A stretch of 64,000 nt of DNA from contig NC_019567.1 of NCBI RefSeq assembly GCF_000317895.1, positions 2,666,001 through 2,730,000 on the forward strand, written 5' to 3'. This document shows, in pieces, positions 24,510 to 33,983 of the stretch. Under the pieces are notes generated by a model, which saw nothing but the letters and a program-made list of their open reading frames with translations, was not told the DNA's origin and searched no databases. The stretch comes from Bdellovibrio bacteriovorus str. Tiberius. Lineage in GTDB: Bacteria > Bdellovibrionota > Bdellovibrionia > Bdellovibrionales > Bdellovibrionaceae. The position numbers and the translations under genes are program-made. Each line of letters starts with the position of its first letter. Within the stretch, counting starts at the first letter, position 1.

Positions 24510-26039
24510 ATGCGATCACTTGCTTACTCTGCTCTTTTGCTGGTCTTGTTTACCTGCTGGACTTTGAACTCCCACGCAGCGGCCCCTTTCGCGCGATTGG
24601 CTGATGGTAAAATCCAAGGCCTTCGTACTGCTCACGACACCGAAGCCTTTCTTGGAATCCCTTATGCAGAACCGCCGGTGGGTTATCTTCGCTGGAAAGC
24701 GCCCAGATCCCCGGCCCCTTGGATTGGCACTCTCAACGCCACAAAACTTCCTGTCGCCTGCCCTCAAAAAGGAAATTTCTTTGCCAATGTGCCGCCAGAA
24801 AAATTCGGAACTCCGGTTGGCAACGAAGACTGTCTGTATCTGAATGTATGGAAACCCTTCGCGGCGAAAAAACGCCCGGTGGTTTTGTGGATTCACGGCG
24901 GATCGAATTTCAAAGGCACGTCCGCGGATCCTCTTTATGACGGCGCATGGCTGGCATCATCTTCGGATGTTGTTTTTGTCAGTGCCAACTATCGACTGGG
25001 CATGCTGGGCGCACTAGCGCACGAGGCTTTGAACAAAGGCAGCAAGTGGGACAGTTCCGGCAACTATGTGACTCTTGATTTGGTCGCCGTTCTGAAATGG
25101 ATTCACGCCAATATTGAAAGCTTCGGCGGAGATCCTGACAACATCACCATCATGGGTCAATCCGCAGGCTGCATGAATGTGTGGGGTCTTTTGAAAACAC
25201 CCCTTACCAAAGATCTTTTCCACCGTGCGGTTTGTTCTGCGGGTGTGCCGAATGCCTATCCTCGCTGGGTGGCGGAAACCCGCTCTGAAGACTTCATCGA
25301 AAATCTGGTGGTGAATGCCGGCTTGGTGAAAGAAAAGTCCCAAGCGGAAGCGTATCTGCTAGCTAAGGACACCAAGTGGATCCGTCAGTTCCTGTATTCC
25401 CGCACCACCGAAGAACTGGTGCAGGCCCAAGAATACATCGTGCCGTTTCAGCACTTCAAAGATGACGCCGTTTTCCCGCATGGGGTGGAGGGCATCTTAT
25501 TCGGGAATTTCCACCGCGTTCCGCTGATCTTGGGTTTAACCACCGATGAAGCGACTTATCTTTTGGGTGGCGCCCTGATCAAACCCACCGACAAAGAGCT
25601 GTGGTCCCTGATTCAAAATCCTCCAGCAGATCTGAAAGAGGAAGACCTTATCAAAGACAACAAGGTGACTCTGTACCATTCCAGCACTGCCGCCGGGTCC
25701 CTGGCGATGCAGATGACGATGGAAGAAATCTTCTGGGCGGTGAAAGCTTACAACCCACAGACCTATCGTTATTCCTTTGAATGGAAAGAAACCCCCTCCC
25801 CGTGGAAAGAAGTTTTTGGCGCTGTGCACGGCATGGATGCGATGTTCTACCTGGGGAACTTTGAAACCGAAAAGCCCAGCTTTGCCCGATTTGCATGGAC
25901 GGAACAGAATCGTCAGTCCCGGGAGGCCTTGAGGGACTCGATGGCACCCTACTTCAAATCCTTCTTCTGGGACGGAAATCCCAACACCCAGCTCCCCGCC
26001 CAAGCGTCTGTCTGGGACGGCCGAATGGTCTTTAAATGA
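24510..26039 (+). CDS. Secreted type-B carboxylesterase
   Basis: 509 residues with a signal peptide (about 1-24). Type-B esterase features: AFLGIPYAEPPVG, NEDCLYLNVWKP, HGG oxyanion motif (VLWIHGGSNFKG) and nucleophile GQSAG near residue 217. The triad Glu is likely in TTDEATY and His in FGAVHGMD. It hydrolyses carboxylic esters outside the cytoplasm. The ATG at 24510 follows GGAGG; an in-frame start at 24462 lacks a site. It stands alone. Confidence 0.9.
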   Translation: MRSLAYSALLLVLFTCWTLNSHAAAPFARLADGKIQGLRTAHDTEAFLGIPYAEPPVGYLRWKAPRSPAPWIGTLNATKLPVACPQKGNFFANVPPEKFGTPVGNEDCLYLNVWKPFAAKKRPVVLWIHGGSNFKGTSADPLYDGAWLASSSDVVFVSANYRLGMLGALAHEALNKGSKWDSSGNYVTLDLVAVLKWIHANIESFGGDPDNITIMGQSAGCMNVWGLLKTPLTKDLFHRAVCSAGVPNAYPRWVAETRSEDFIENLVVNAGLVKEKSQAEAYLLAKDTKWIRQFLYSRTTEELVQAQEYIVPFQHFKDDAVFPHGVEGILFGNFHRVPLILGLTTDEATYLLGGALIKPTDKELWSLIQNPPADLKEEDLIKDNKVTLYHSSTAAGSLAMQMTMEEIFWAVKAYNPQTYRYSFEWKETPSPWKEVFGAVHGMDAMFYLGNFETEKPSFARFAWTEQNRQSREALRDSMAPYFKSFFWDGNPNTQLPAQASVWDGRMVFK

Positions 26040-26194
26040 ACCACAACGCGTATCATTTCACGACAAATTAAAAACAGTCCGCATAAAACCTCCACAGAAC
26101 ACAAATTACGATCTGTGCTGGTTAATTAACTCCAGTTTATATAAACACGCGCCGATATATACTCTCGCGACCCTTCAACTCTAAGGAGTTTGCG

Positions 26195-28251
26195 ATGAGT
26201 CTGTTTCGCACTATTATACTTGCTACCATTCTCACTGCGTGCCTTCCGACTAAAGCTGACCTTCCTCCCAATTCAAACACCCCTCAGAAAACTGGTGATT
26301 GGTGGTATATTAATTTTGAGGAACCAAAGTACTTCTCAATGCCGGAACTCAACTGCACCACCTGCAAAAACAAAACGCTTACCTACAGCCAATCGACATT
26401 TATTACCCACAATGAATTCGAGTTCGATACGAAAGTCCTCCAGTGCACCTCATCCCCCATTCCCTACAAAAATACGACAGCCAAACCCTGTGAGGGCTTC
26501 AATGGCAAGCGTGGCGCATATAGTTTCCATTTCAATCCATCTAACAAATACAGTTTCACAGCAATCGACCTATCGTTCTTAATGCCTAAATCATCAGCTA
26601 TAGATATCGACAATATGCAAAGAGGCTTGGGTCCAAGGATTCTTTAAGACTGCTGAACATAGGCCCCAAAAACTCATTTAAATGTTCAGCCAATATCGGA
26701 TCTACATTCTCAGGAGGGCAATGGACTGATGGAGTTCTTACTGGCGATGTATTATTTGTAGAATATCGCTTTCCAGCCTCGACAACGGCCTCTCTTGGAA
26801 ATCTTAAGATTTCCTGTAATATGCCAATTTATCGATCAGGAATGTGGCCGGAGGTAGATAACTCAGAATCGATTAACTACTACGACGGCGTCAATACTCC
26901 ATTAATTACAAGCTTAATGGTCGGACTTCTGACTGATATTAAACTAAAGATTGACCAGGTTAACTCTGATGGAGTTGTCGGCAACAATCCGCCAACTTCA
27001 ATTAGAGATCAGGGTAATCTAAACATCCCGCTAGGCGGAATCTTTACCTTAAAGCTGTATGATGGTACCAACCCAATCAATGCGACATATAAACTGGTTG
27101 CCGGCACGGCCAGCCTCCGTCCAAAAATAGATAAGCCTGATGACATAAAGGTAGGGCTTTGGCTAGATCGTGTCGCCTTACTATTTAAAGAAGGAAATGC
27201 CACTTCTTCTCAGCAAATATTGGCAGTTCATAATGGCAGCCAGAAGTTAATAATTACTCCTACCAGCAATAAATATAGACCAATAACATTATTCTTGAAT
27301 GTTGCGAATCCGAAGTCTCTTGGTACAGCAAGTGGACAATTTGATAGTATCATTCTGCAGTATGCTCATCTGCGCGGGATCCCCCCACAGTTTATTAAAG
27401 CGCAAATAAGACAAGAGTCAAATTTTGACCCAGCAGCCTTTAGGTACGAACCCGTCTCCGTTGATTTAGCCTTATTTGGGAAAAATCCGGTTCGAGACAA
27501 AACGAAAGAAAAGATATTTGGTAAATATATAATCGGGCCCAAAAGAGACCTCAAAGCGATACATATTGACCTTTTAAGACCCAGAAATCGATATGGAGTT
27601 TACTTGGGTTCATCACCAGTTCCGAGCGCCGTCCCGGCCAACTACGAAATGGAATACAACAACGGAAAATCTCTTCAAAGTACAGAATTGATGAGAATCA
27701 ACAACGCGGGATACAAGGCAAAAAATAAGAATGAAACAACCTTTGAACGTCAAAACTGGTTTCTTGACCAAGGGAAAGTAGCCAAAGAGGAACTAATTCT
27801 TTTGAACTCAGGTCTTCGCGATCCGAATTCAAAATCGCGCTTTAGCCCCATTTTTGACTTTACTGCTCAAACAATCGTAGCTTCAAGCTACGGGCTAATG
27901 CAACCTCTTTATTCCACTGTAGCAAACAGAAAATTTGCAAACTATTTAAATGCAGATTCTACAGGAAGAAATCCGTTGGACTTATTCTCCCCTCCAACAA
28001 ACCTGCAATACGGAACAACCTTCTTATCTTTCGTTTTCAGAAAATCAAATGGAAACGAGAATAAAGAAAAAGCTTCTTTTGACTCTTTTACCGTCTTTAG
28101 AGATGCTTGGAAAAGAGGATTCATAATGTACAACGCTGGCCCTTATATCACACGTATCGATATTTCGAGCACGTCTTCATATGGTGCCAAAGTCTGGTCA
28201 CACATTTCAAAATATGAACCAGTTGCAGCTAATCCATTTGTATCCAAATAG
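26195..28251 (+). pseudogene. Lytic-transglycosylase lipoprotein, frameshifted near 26629-26631
   Basis: A lipobox start (ILTAC, Cys near 16; AAGGAG before the ATG) opens a frame that stops at 26647. The continuation is in another frame and runs uninterrupted from 26590 to 28251. The two join smoothly if one base is restored in the GGG run at 26629-26631 (LGSKDSLRLLNIG). The C-terminal part, from about 27340, has a soluble lytic transglycosylase domain: QIRQESNFDPAAF with the catalytic Glu, ASSYGLMQ, and YNAG. It would cleave peptidoglycan. Either the strain has a true frameshift or the base call is wrong. Base composition is AT-rich compared with neighbours, suggesting transfer. If no repair exists, an internal start at 26821 could still give a 476-residue enzyme without export signal. 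Confidence 0.7.
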
Positions 28252-28260
28252 GAGTACGAA

Positions 28261-29238
28261 GTGACTAATTTAATTTTAGCTTCAATCATACTATTGATCT
28301 CCCAGCATGCATCTGCGCTTGTCCCAGACAAGATCCTGAGTGCAAATATTCCTGCTACACTTACAAAAGACCCAGAAACAGGAGCCACTCGAACCATAAA
28401 TGACGGGGTTGTGGCCGACCAATTGTCAGTCAAACTTGATGGGCCAACTAAGCTGCCTTATGACGTTGTGCTCCTGAAGACAACAACACTTGACTGCAGT
28501 TTGCTTGTTTTTAAAGAAGGTCCAAAAGGAAGTTTTAAAAAGTATCCAGTTACTTTCTCCACAAGCTCGTCCATTCACTCATGCTTATCCCTTGAAACAA
28601 AGGACTTTAACCAGGATGGGAAACCGGAAATAGTTGTTCAAATCCTTGATGGAAAAGAAGTCGGATCTCCCTCTATTTTTAGATGGGATGGAGCGAAGCT
28701 TATCGATTCAACTCCGACACAAACTTTAAATGGCGTTACGACTAAGAAGCTTCGATCCGTGCTAATCACCGACAAACCCGTCCAGGGTAAATTGATGATC
28801 TTCGATTACTCCAACGACGGCAGCCCTACCAAAGTATTCACTCTGACAGATAAAGGCCTGCAAGAGACCGGCTCCTATGATTCCATTAACATGGTTGGCA
28901 AAACAGTTTCAGGACTTTCCCTAAGGCCCTCCGTAAAGGACGGTAACTACACACTGACAATGACAAACGTTTCCAGCCATCAGCGTGCAGTAAGGGCGGA
29001 GATTTCTATTAACGGCAAAGTATTAGTTTTCCCAAAGCAGTTCTGCAAATCCCCAGCGCCTGCAAAACCTGATGCTGGCAAAGACGATCTTGATGACAAG
29101 AACGAAGATAAAATGAAGCGGTGTCTACCGAACAATACCGTCACATCATCCTTGAATCTGAAAAGAGAAGATGAACTGAAAATTAAGGTGTATGGAAGAG
29201 GCGACTCATTGATGCGTTTTACTTTGACTAAGAAGTAA
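28261..29238 (+). CDS. Secreted protein with an FG-GAP/VCBS-like motif, unknown
   Basis: 325 residues with a signal peptide (about 1-19). DFNQDGKPEIVVQI near residue 120 matches the calcium-binding FG-GAP/VCBS loop found in beta-propeller proteins, but only one copy is clear. The C-terminal region has a charged linker (KDDLDDKNEDKM). The GTG start follows AGGAG, 9 bases after the transglycosylase frame, so the two form an operon with the same AT-rich composition. Function unknown; a partner in cell-wall work is inferred. Confidence 0.65.
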   Translation: MTNLILASIILLISQHASALVPDKILSANIPATLTKDPETGATRTINDGVVADQLSVKLDGPTKLPYDVVLLKTTTLDCSLLVFKEGPKGSFKKYPVTFSTSSSIHSCLSLETKDFNQDGKPEIVVQILDGKEVGSPSIFRWDGAKLIDSTPTQTLNGVTTKKLRSVLITDKPVQGKLMIFDYSNDGSPTKVFTLTDKGLQETGSYDSINMVGKTVSGLSLRPSVKDGNYTLTMTNVSSHQRAVRAEISINGKVLVFPKQFCKSPAPAKPDAGKDDLDDKNEDKMKRCLPNNTVTSSLNLKREDELKIKVYGRGDSLMRFTLTKK

Positions 29239-29417
29239 ACGGGCAAAAAGTCCAGCGATCCGCGTCACGCTTGCCACACTCAAAGCCCTTTTTAATCGAT
29301 AAGGGCCCCCGGGCAGCTCACATTTGAATTTTTGAGGACATTGAGGCCCCCAAAAGGGGCTAAACTCATAAGGGAAATTTTATTGTCATGGGACCCCTTT
29401 TATGAGAACCAATTTAG

Positions 29418-30881
29418 ATGTCTGAAAACAAAATTCGCAACGAAATTCATGTCTTTATCAACGGCGCTGAACACCGCATTTCTGGCGAAAAAGCCTTCCT
29501 TCCGCTAGCCCAGTATTTACGCTATCACAGCTCCCTTCCCGGAACGAAAGTGGTTTGCGCTGAAGGCGACTGCGGCGCCTGCACGGTGCTTTCGGCAAAA
29601 CTTGAAAACAACACGTGGTCTGAATTCCAAGCCATCAATTCCTGCATCGCCCCAATGTACCTTTTCGACATGGGCTCACTGGTCACGGTGGAAGGCCTTT
29701 CTGAACAGGACGACTTAAGCGAAGTGCAAAACAAGATGCGCGAATTCCACGGTGGTCAATGCGGTTACTGCACGCCGGGGATGGTGTGTTCATTGTCTTC
29801 ATTGGCAGAAAAAAGCGCGTGCTCTGGAAAAGCCATCACAGAAAAGAAAGCCCGCAACTTTCTGACCGGCAACCTGTGCCGTTGCACCGGATATGAACCG
29901 ATTCTGGCGGCTGCGACAAATCTGGATCTTTCAAAATGGAAATCCCTTTCTGCCAAGTATCTGACAGACAGTCAGAAAAAACAGTTCCAGTCACTGGCCT
30001 CTGATTCTTTGATGATTGAAGCGGGCGCCAAGAAATTCACCGCCCCGGCGAACTTCCAGGTGGCGACCGAGCAAAAATCCAAATCCCCACAAACTCGTCT
30101 GGTGGCTGGCGCCACCGATCTGGGCGTTTTGCACAACAAAGGCAAAGCCTTCATGGATGACGTGATGAGCTTGCACAAGATCACTGACACCAGTGAAATC
30201 AAAATGACCGCTGACGGTGTCTGGGTCGGTGCCCGCGTCACCCTGACAGCACTGGAAAACTTCCTGGAAAACAAACTGCCAGAGCTTTCCCGCCTATTGC
30301 GCATCTTCGCTTCACCGCAGATCAAAAACCAAGGCACTCTGGTTGGTAACGTCATGAACGGCTCCCCGATTGGTGACAGCATCCCCGCGCTTTTGGCACT
30401 GGATGCAGAAGTTCATTTACAGTCCACCAAGGGTCTTCGCAAAGTGGCTTTGCCAAAGTTTTACAAAGCCTACAAAGTCTTTGATGTGACTGCGGATGAA
30501 ATTGCCACTGGCATTCTGATCCCGGTGCCGGGACTGGAATGGAAGTCCAAGTTCTTTAAAGTGTCCCTGCGTAAGGACCTTGATATCTCTGCGGTGACCT
30601 TTGCCGCTTTGGTAAAAGTCGATGGCAATACCATCAGTGACGCTCGCATCGCCATGGGCGGTGTTGGTCCGACGGTGGTTCGATTAAGTGACATCGAATC
30701 CGCAATGAAGGGTCAGCCTTTCAGCGAGGATACTTTCACCCGCATGGGCGAAAAAGTGCGCACTCTGATCAAGCCTATTTCAGATCTTCGCGCCACAGAT
30801 GAATACCGCCTGAAGGTCGCCGAGAATTTATTCAAGAAATGCCATATTGAACTTCAACAGGAAATGACAGCATGTCCGTAG
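29418..30881 (+). CDS. xdhA: Xanthine dehydrogenase small subunit (2Fe-2S and FAD)
   Basis: 487 residues. Two 2Fe-2S clusters: CAEGDCGACTVL near residue 48, then CGYCTPGM and CRCTGYEP. The FAD domain follows (VAGATDLGVLHN near 230; GTLVGNVMNGSPIGD near 302) with a C-terminal CO-dehydrogenase flavoprotein domain. It passes electrons from the molybdenum site to NAD. The gene overlaps xdhB by 10 bases. The upstream 179 bases hold a weak hairpin at 29346-29360 and no gene. Confidence 0.93.
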   Translation: MSENKIRNEIHVFINGAEHRISGEKAFLPLAQYLRYHSSLPGTKVVCAEGDCGACTVLSAKLENNTWSEFQAINSCIAPMYLFDMGSLVTVEGLSEQDDLSEVQNKMREFHGGQCGYCTPGMVCSLSSLAEKSACSGKAITEKKARNFLTGNLCRCTGYEPILAAATNLDLSKWKSLSAKYLTDSQKKQFQSLASDSLMIEAGAKKFTAPANFQVATEQKSKSPQTRLVAGATDLGVLHNKGKAFMDDVMSLHKITDTSEIKMTADGVWVGARVTLTALENFLENKLPELSRLLRIFASPQIKNQGTLVGNVMNGSPIGDSIPALLALDAEVHLQSTKGLRKVALPKFYKAYKVFDVTADEIATGILIPVPGLEWKSKFFKVSLRKDLDISAVTFAALVKVDGNTISDARIAMGGVGPTVVRLSDIESAMKGQPFSEDTFTRMGEKVRTLIKPISDLRATDEYRLKVAENLFKKCHIELQQEMTACP

Positions 30882-33199
30882 GTCAAAACATCCCCCATGA
30901 TTCTTCCCGTGGCCACGTCACTGGTGGCAGCGTCTTTATCGACGACCGCCCGATGATGGCGGGCGAAGTTCTGGTATTGCCAGTGGGTGTACCCGCTGCT
31001 GCCGGTCGCCTGAAATCAGTTGATTATTCCCAGGCCCTGAAATGCCGCGGCGTTTTAGCGGCCTTCACGGCCAAAGACCTTCACCACAATTCGTGGGGCA
31101 CGATTGTTCCAGAACAACCGGTTTTAGTTGCTGACAAGATCGGTCACTATGACGAACCGGCCGTACTTTTAGTCGGCACTGACATGGAAGACCTGTTGCG
31201 CGCAAAAAAACACGTGCAATTTGAAATTGAAAAAGACAACGGTGTATTCACCATTGATGAAGCCATTAAACTGGATCGTTTTATTTATAAAGCCAACGCC
31301 TTCAAAGTTGGCGACGCCGATGCGGCGATGGCCAAAGCCCCGCACCGCCTTAAAGGCGCCTTTGAGTGCGGCGGTCAAGAGCACTTCTATCTTGAATCCA
31401 ACGCCTGCATCGCCTACCCAATGGAAGACGGTCAGATCGAAGTTCACGCCAGCTCCCAGCACCCGACCGAAACCCAGCACGTGGTGGCTGAAGCCTTGGG
31501 CCTGAGCCTGCATGAAGTCGTCTGCATCGTTAAACGCATGGGCGGCGGCTTTGGCGGTAAAGAAAGTCAGGCGGCCCCGTTTGCGGCGATGGCAGCACTG
31601 GTGGCAAGTAAAATGAAACGCCCGGCTCGTTTGTGTTTGTCGAAAGACGACGACATGATGATGACCGGAAAACGCCACCCATTTAAGAACTACTACGAAG
31701 TGGGCTTTGATAACGACGGCCGCATTCTTTCCTTAAAGGCGCATCTTTATGCCGATGGGGGTGCTTACGCCGATCTATCTAGCTCAATTCTGGATCGCGC
31801 CATGTTCCACATTGATGGTGCTTACTATCTGCCAGCCGCTCACATTGAAGGTTCGGTGGTTCGTACCAACCTGTATTCCAACACCGCTTTCCGTGGTTTC
31901 GGTGGTCCGCAAGGGACCATGACCATTGAAAGCATCATCGAAGACATGGCCCTGCACTTGAAAAAAGATGCCTTGGCCATCCGCGAGCTGAATTGCTATC
32001 AAAAAGAACATAACAACGTGACCCACTATGGTCAGGCCCTGGGACACAACCCCCTGCCCGAACTTTTTGCCGACCTTAAAAAGTCATCAGACTATGATAA
32101 GCGCCGTCAGGAAATCGACGCTTTCAATGCCAGCAGCAAAACTGCTGTGCGGGGCTTGTCCATGACAGCCACCAAGTTCGGCATCGCCTTCACCGCGCGC
32201 TTCCTGAACCAAGGAAATGCTTCAGTGAACGTTCATAAAGATGGCACCGTGCAAGTTTCCACCGGCGCCACCGAAATGGGTCAGGGTGTGAACACCAAAA
32301 TCCAGCAGGTCGTGGCTCACGCCTTTGGTATTCCTGCCAACGACGTCAAAGTCATGGCAACCTCGACTGAGAAAAATCACAACACTTCACCAACGGCGGC
32401 TTCCAGCGGATCTGACATCAACTGCGCGGCAGCCTTGAAGGCCGCCGTCGGCATTCAAAAACGTCTGGCGTGGTTGTTCCAGAACATCATGGCTGGCACG
32501 CCGATGAATGATATCGCGGAATGCCCGCCTTTGGACGAATCCCAATTGAAGTTTGAAGAATTCCATTTTGAAAACGGACTTCTGACCCATAAGCCTTCCG
32601 GAAAATCCATGACTTGGCTGGACGCGATCAAACAAGCCTACTTCAACCGTCTGTCATTGGGCGAATACGCTCACTTTAAAACCGAAGGCCTTGGCTTTGA
32701 CAAAAAGACCAGCCAGGGAACTCCATTTAAATATTTCACCAACGGTGTTGCCGTCAGCGAAGTGCAGGTGGATCTGTTCACCGGTGAATACAAGGTTCTT
32801 CGCACCGACATTCTGATGGATCTGGGCCGTCGAATTAATCCGGGCATTGACAAGGGTCAGGTCACGGGCGCGTTCGTTCAAGGCATGGGCTGGGTGACTT
32901 CAGAAAAGCTTTTCCACAATAAAGATGGAAAGCTTTTGAGCCACTCCCCGACCACTTATAAGATCCCGAATGTGCAGGACACACCAAGGGTCTTTAATGT
33001 GGAATTCATTGAAAACCACGAGAACCGCGAAAACGTCCACCGCTCTAAAGCCGTGGGGGAGCCGCCGTTCTTGTTGGGGATCAGCGTATGGACTGCATTG
33101 AAAGACGCCGCCAATGCCAAAAGCAAAGGTCTGATTTCTGCCCTGAAGTCCCCGGCCACCCCGGAAGAAATGCTGATGGAGATCGCCCGTCATGAGTAA
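30872..33199 (+). CDS. xdhB: Xanthine dehydrogenase molybdopterin subunit
   Basis: 775 residues. Key molybdenum-site motifs: GGGFGGKES near 227, FRGFGGPQG near 344, and the catalytic Glu in VGEPPFLLG near 730. The subunit oxidises hypoxanthine to xanthine and xanthine to urate. It lies in a four-gene operon with overlapping ends; its stop overlaps the xdhC start by 8 bases. Confidence 0.94.
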   Translation: MSVGQNIPHDSSRGHVTGGSVFIDDRPMMAGEVLVLPVGVPAAAGRLKSVDYSQALKCRGVLAAFTAKDLHHNSWGTIVPEQPVLVADKIGHYDEPAVLLVGTDMEDLLRAKKHVQFEIEKDNGVFTIDEAIKLDRFIYKANAFKVGDADAAMAKAPHRLKGAFECGGQEHFYLESNACIAYPMEDGQIEVHASSQHPTETQHVVAEALGLSLHEVVCIVKRMGGGFGGKESQAAPFAAMAALVASKMKRPARLCLSKDDDMMMTGKRHPFKNYYEVGFDNDGRILSLKAHLYADGGAYADLSSSILDRAMFHIDGAYYLPAAHIEGSVVRTNLYSNTAFRGFGGPQGTMTIESIIEDMALHLKKDALAIRELNCYQKEHNNVTHYGQALGHNPLPELFADLKKSSDYDKRRQEIDAFNASSKTAVRGLSMTATKFGIAFTARFLNQGNASVNVHKDGTVQVSTGATEMGQGVNTKIQQVVAHAFGIPANDVKVMATSTEKNHNTSPTAASSGSDINCAAALKAAVGIQKRLAWLFQNIMAGTPMNDIAECPPLDESQLKFEEFHFENGLLTHKPSGKSMTWLDAIKQAYFNRLSLGEYAHFKTEGLGFDKKTSQGTPFKYFTNGVAVSEVQVDLFTGEYKVLRTDILMDLGRRINPGIDKGQVTGAFVQGMGWVTSEKLFHNKDGKLLSHSPTTYKIPNVQDTPRVFNVEFIENHENRENVHRSKAVGEPPFLLGISVWTALKDAANAKSKGLISALKSPATPEEMLMEIARHE

Positions 33200-33983
33200 A
33201 ATGAACTTTGAAGACTATCTATCCGCGATGAAGTCCCTGCAGAACTTGGGAAAATCCTTTGTCAGCGTGACTCTGGTAAAACAAATAGGCTCGTCCCCGC
33301 AGGAAGTGGGAGCTCGCGCGCTGGTGTCGGCTGACGGCCTTGAATTTGGCACGGTCGGCGGCGGTAAAGTTGAAAAACGCGCCATCGAAGAAGCCCAGAA
33401 GATGATCCGCGAAAAGACCCATCACCACTATGCCGACTGGAATCTGCAAAAAGATATCGGCATGACCTGCGGTGGTGTTGTCAGCTTCTTTTTTGAATTC
33501 TTTGAATACAATCACCCGTTCAATATCTGGGTGTTCGGTGCCGGACACATTGCCCAGGAACTGGTGCGCCTGTTGATGCGTCTGGATTGCAAGATCACTT
33601 GCGTGGACCCACGCCAGGAATGGATCGAAAAACTTCCGACCTCTGCCCGACTGAAAACTCTTTGCACTGACGACATGAAGGGTCTTGTTGCCGGCATCCC
33701 GGAAAAGTCCTTTGTGACTTTGATGACAATGGGGCACGGCACAGACTTGCCTATCTTGGTGGAGGTCATGAAACAGCGCGATCGTTTCAGTTATGTCGGC
33801 AACATCGGCAGTGATCAAAAAGCCCGCCGACTGCGCCAGGACCTGATTGATGCCGGCATTGCACAAGAGTCACTCGACAATTTCCACTGCCCTATGGGAG
33901 AAAGCTTCGGCACGAATGCGCCAGTGGAAATTGCCTTCAGTATTGTGGCGCAGATTCTAAAAACAAGGGATTTGGTTCTATGA
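33192..33983 (+). CDS. xdhC: XdhC molybdenum cofactor chaperone
   Basis: 263 residues. The N-terminal XdhC/CoxI region (SPQEVGARALVS, GTVGGGKVEKRAI, MTCGGVVSFFFE with a conserved Cys) is followed by a Rossmann domain (WVFGAGHIAQELVRLL). XdhC binds and delivers sulfurated molybdenum cofactor to XdhB. Its stop overlaps the adenine deaminase start by 4 bases. Confidence 0.92.
   Translation: MSKMNFEDYLSAMKSLQNLGKSFVSVTLVKQIGSSPQEVGARALVSADGLEFGTVGGGKVEKRAIEEAQKMIREKTHHHYADWNLQKDIGMTCGGVVSFFFEFFEYNHPFNIWVFGAGHIAQELVRLLMRLDCKITCVDPRQEWIEKLPTSARLKTLCTDDMKGLVAGIPEKSFVTLMTMGHGTDLPILVEVMKQRDRFSYVGNIGSDQKARRLRQDLIDAGIAQESLDNFHCPMGESFGTNAPVEIAFSIVAQILKTRDLVL

Noticed and set aside
26580-26660. Programmed minus-one frameshift in the transglycosylase gene
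   Set aside because: No slippery heptamer or downstream structure is evident in the required frame; a single missing base in the GGG run explains the data better.
29346-29360. GCCCC-CAAAA-GGGGC hairpin as a terminator
   Set aside because: There is no T tract on either side; the short stem may be chance in this 179-base gap.
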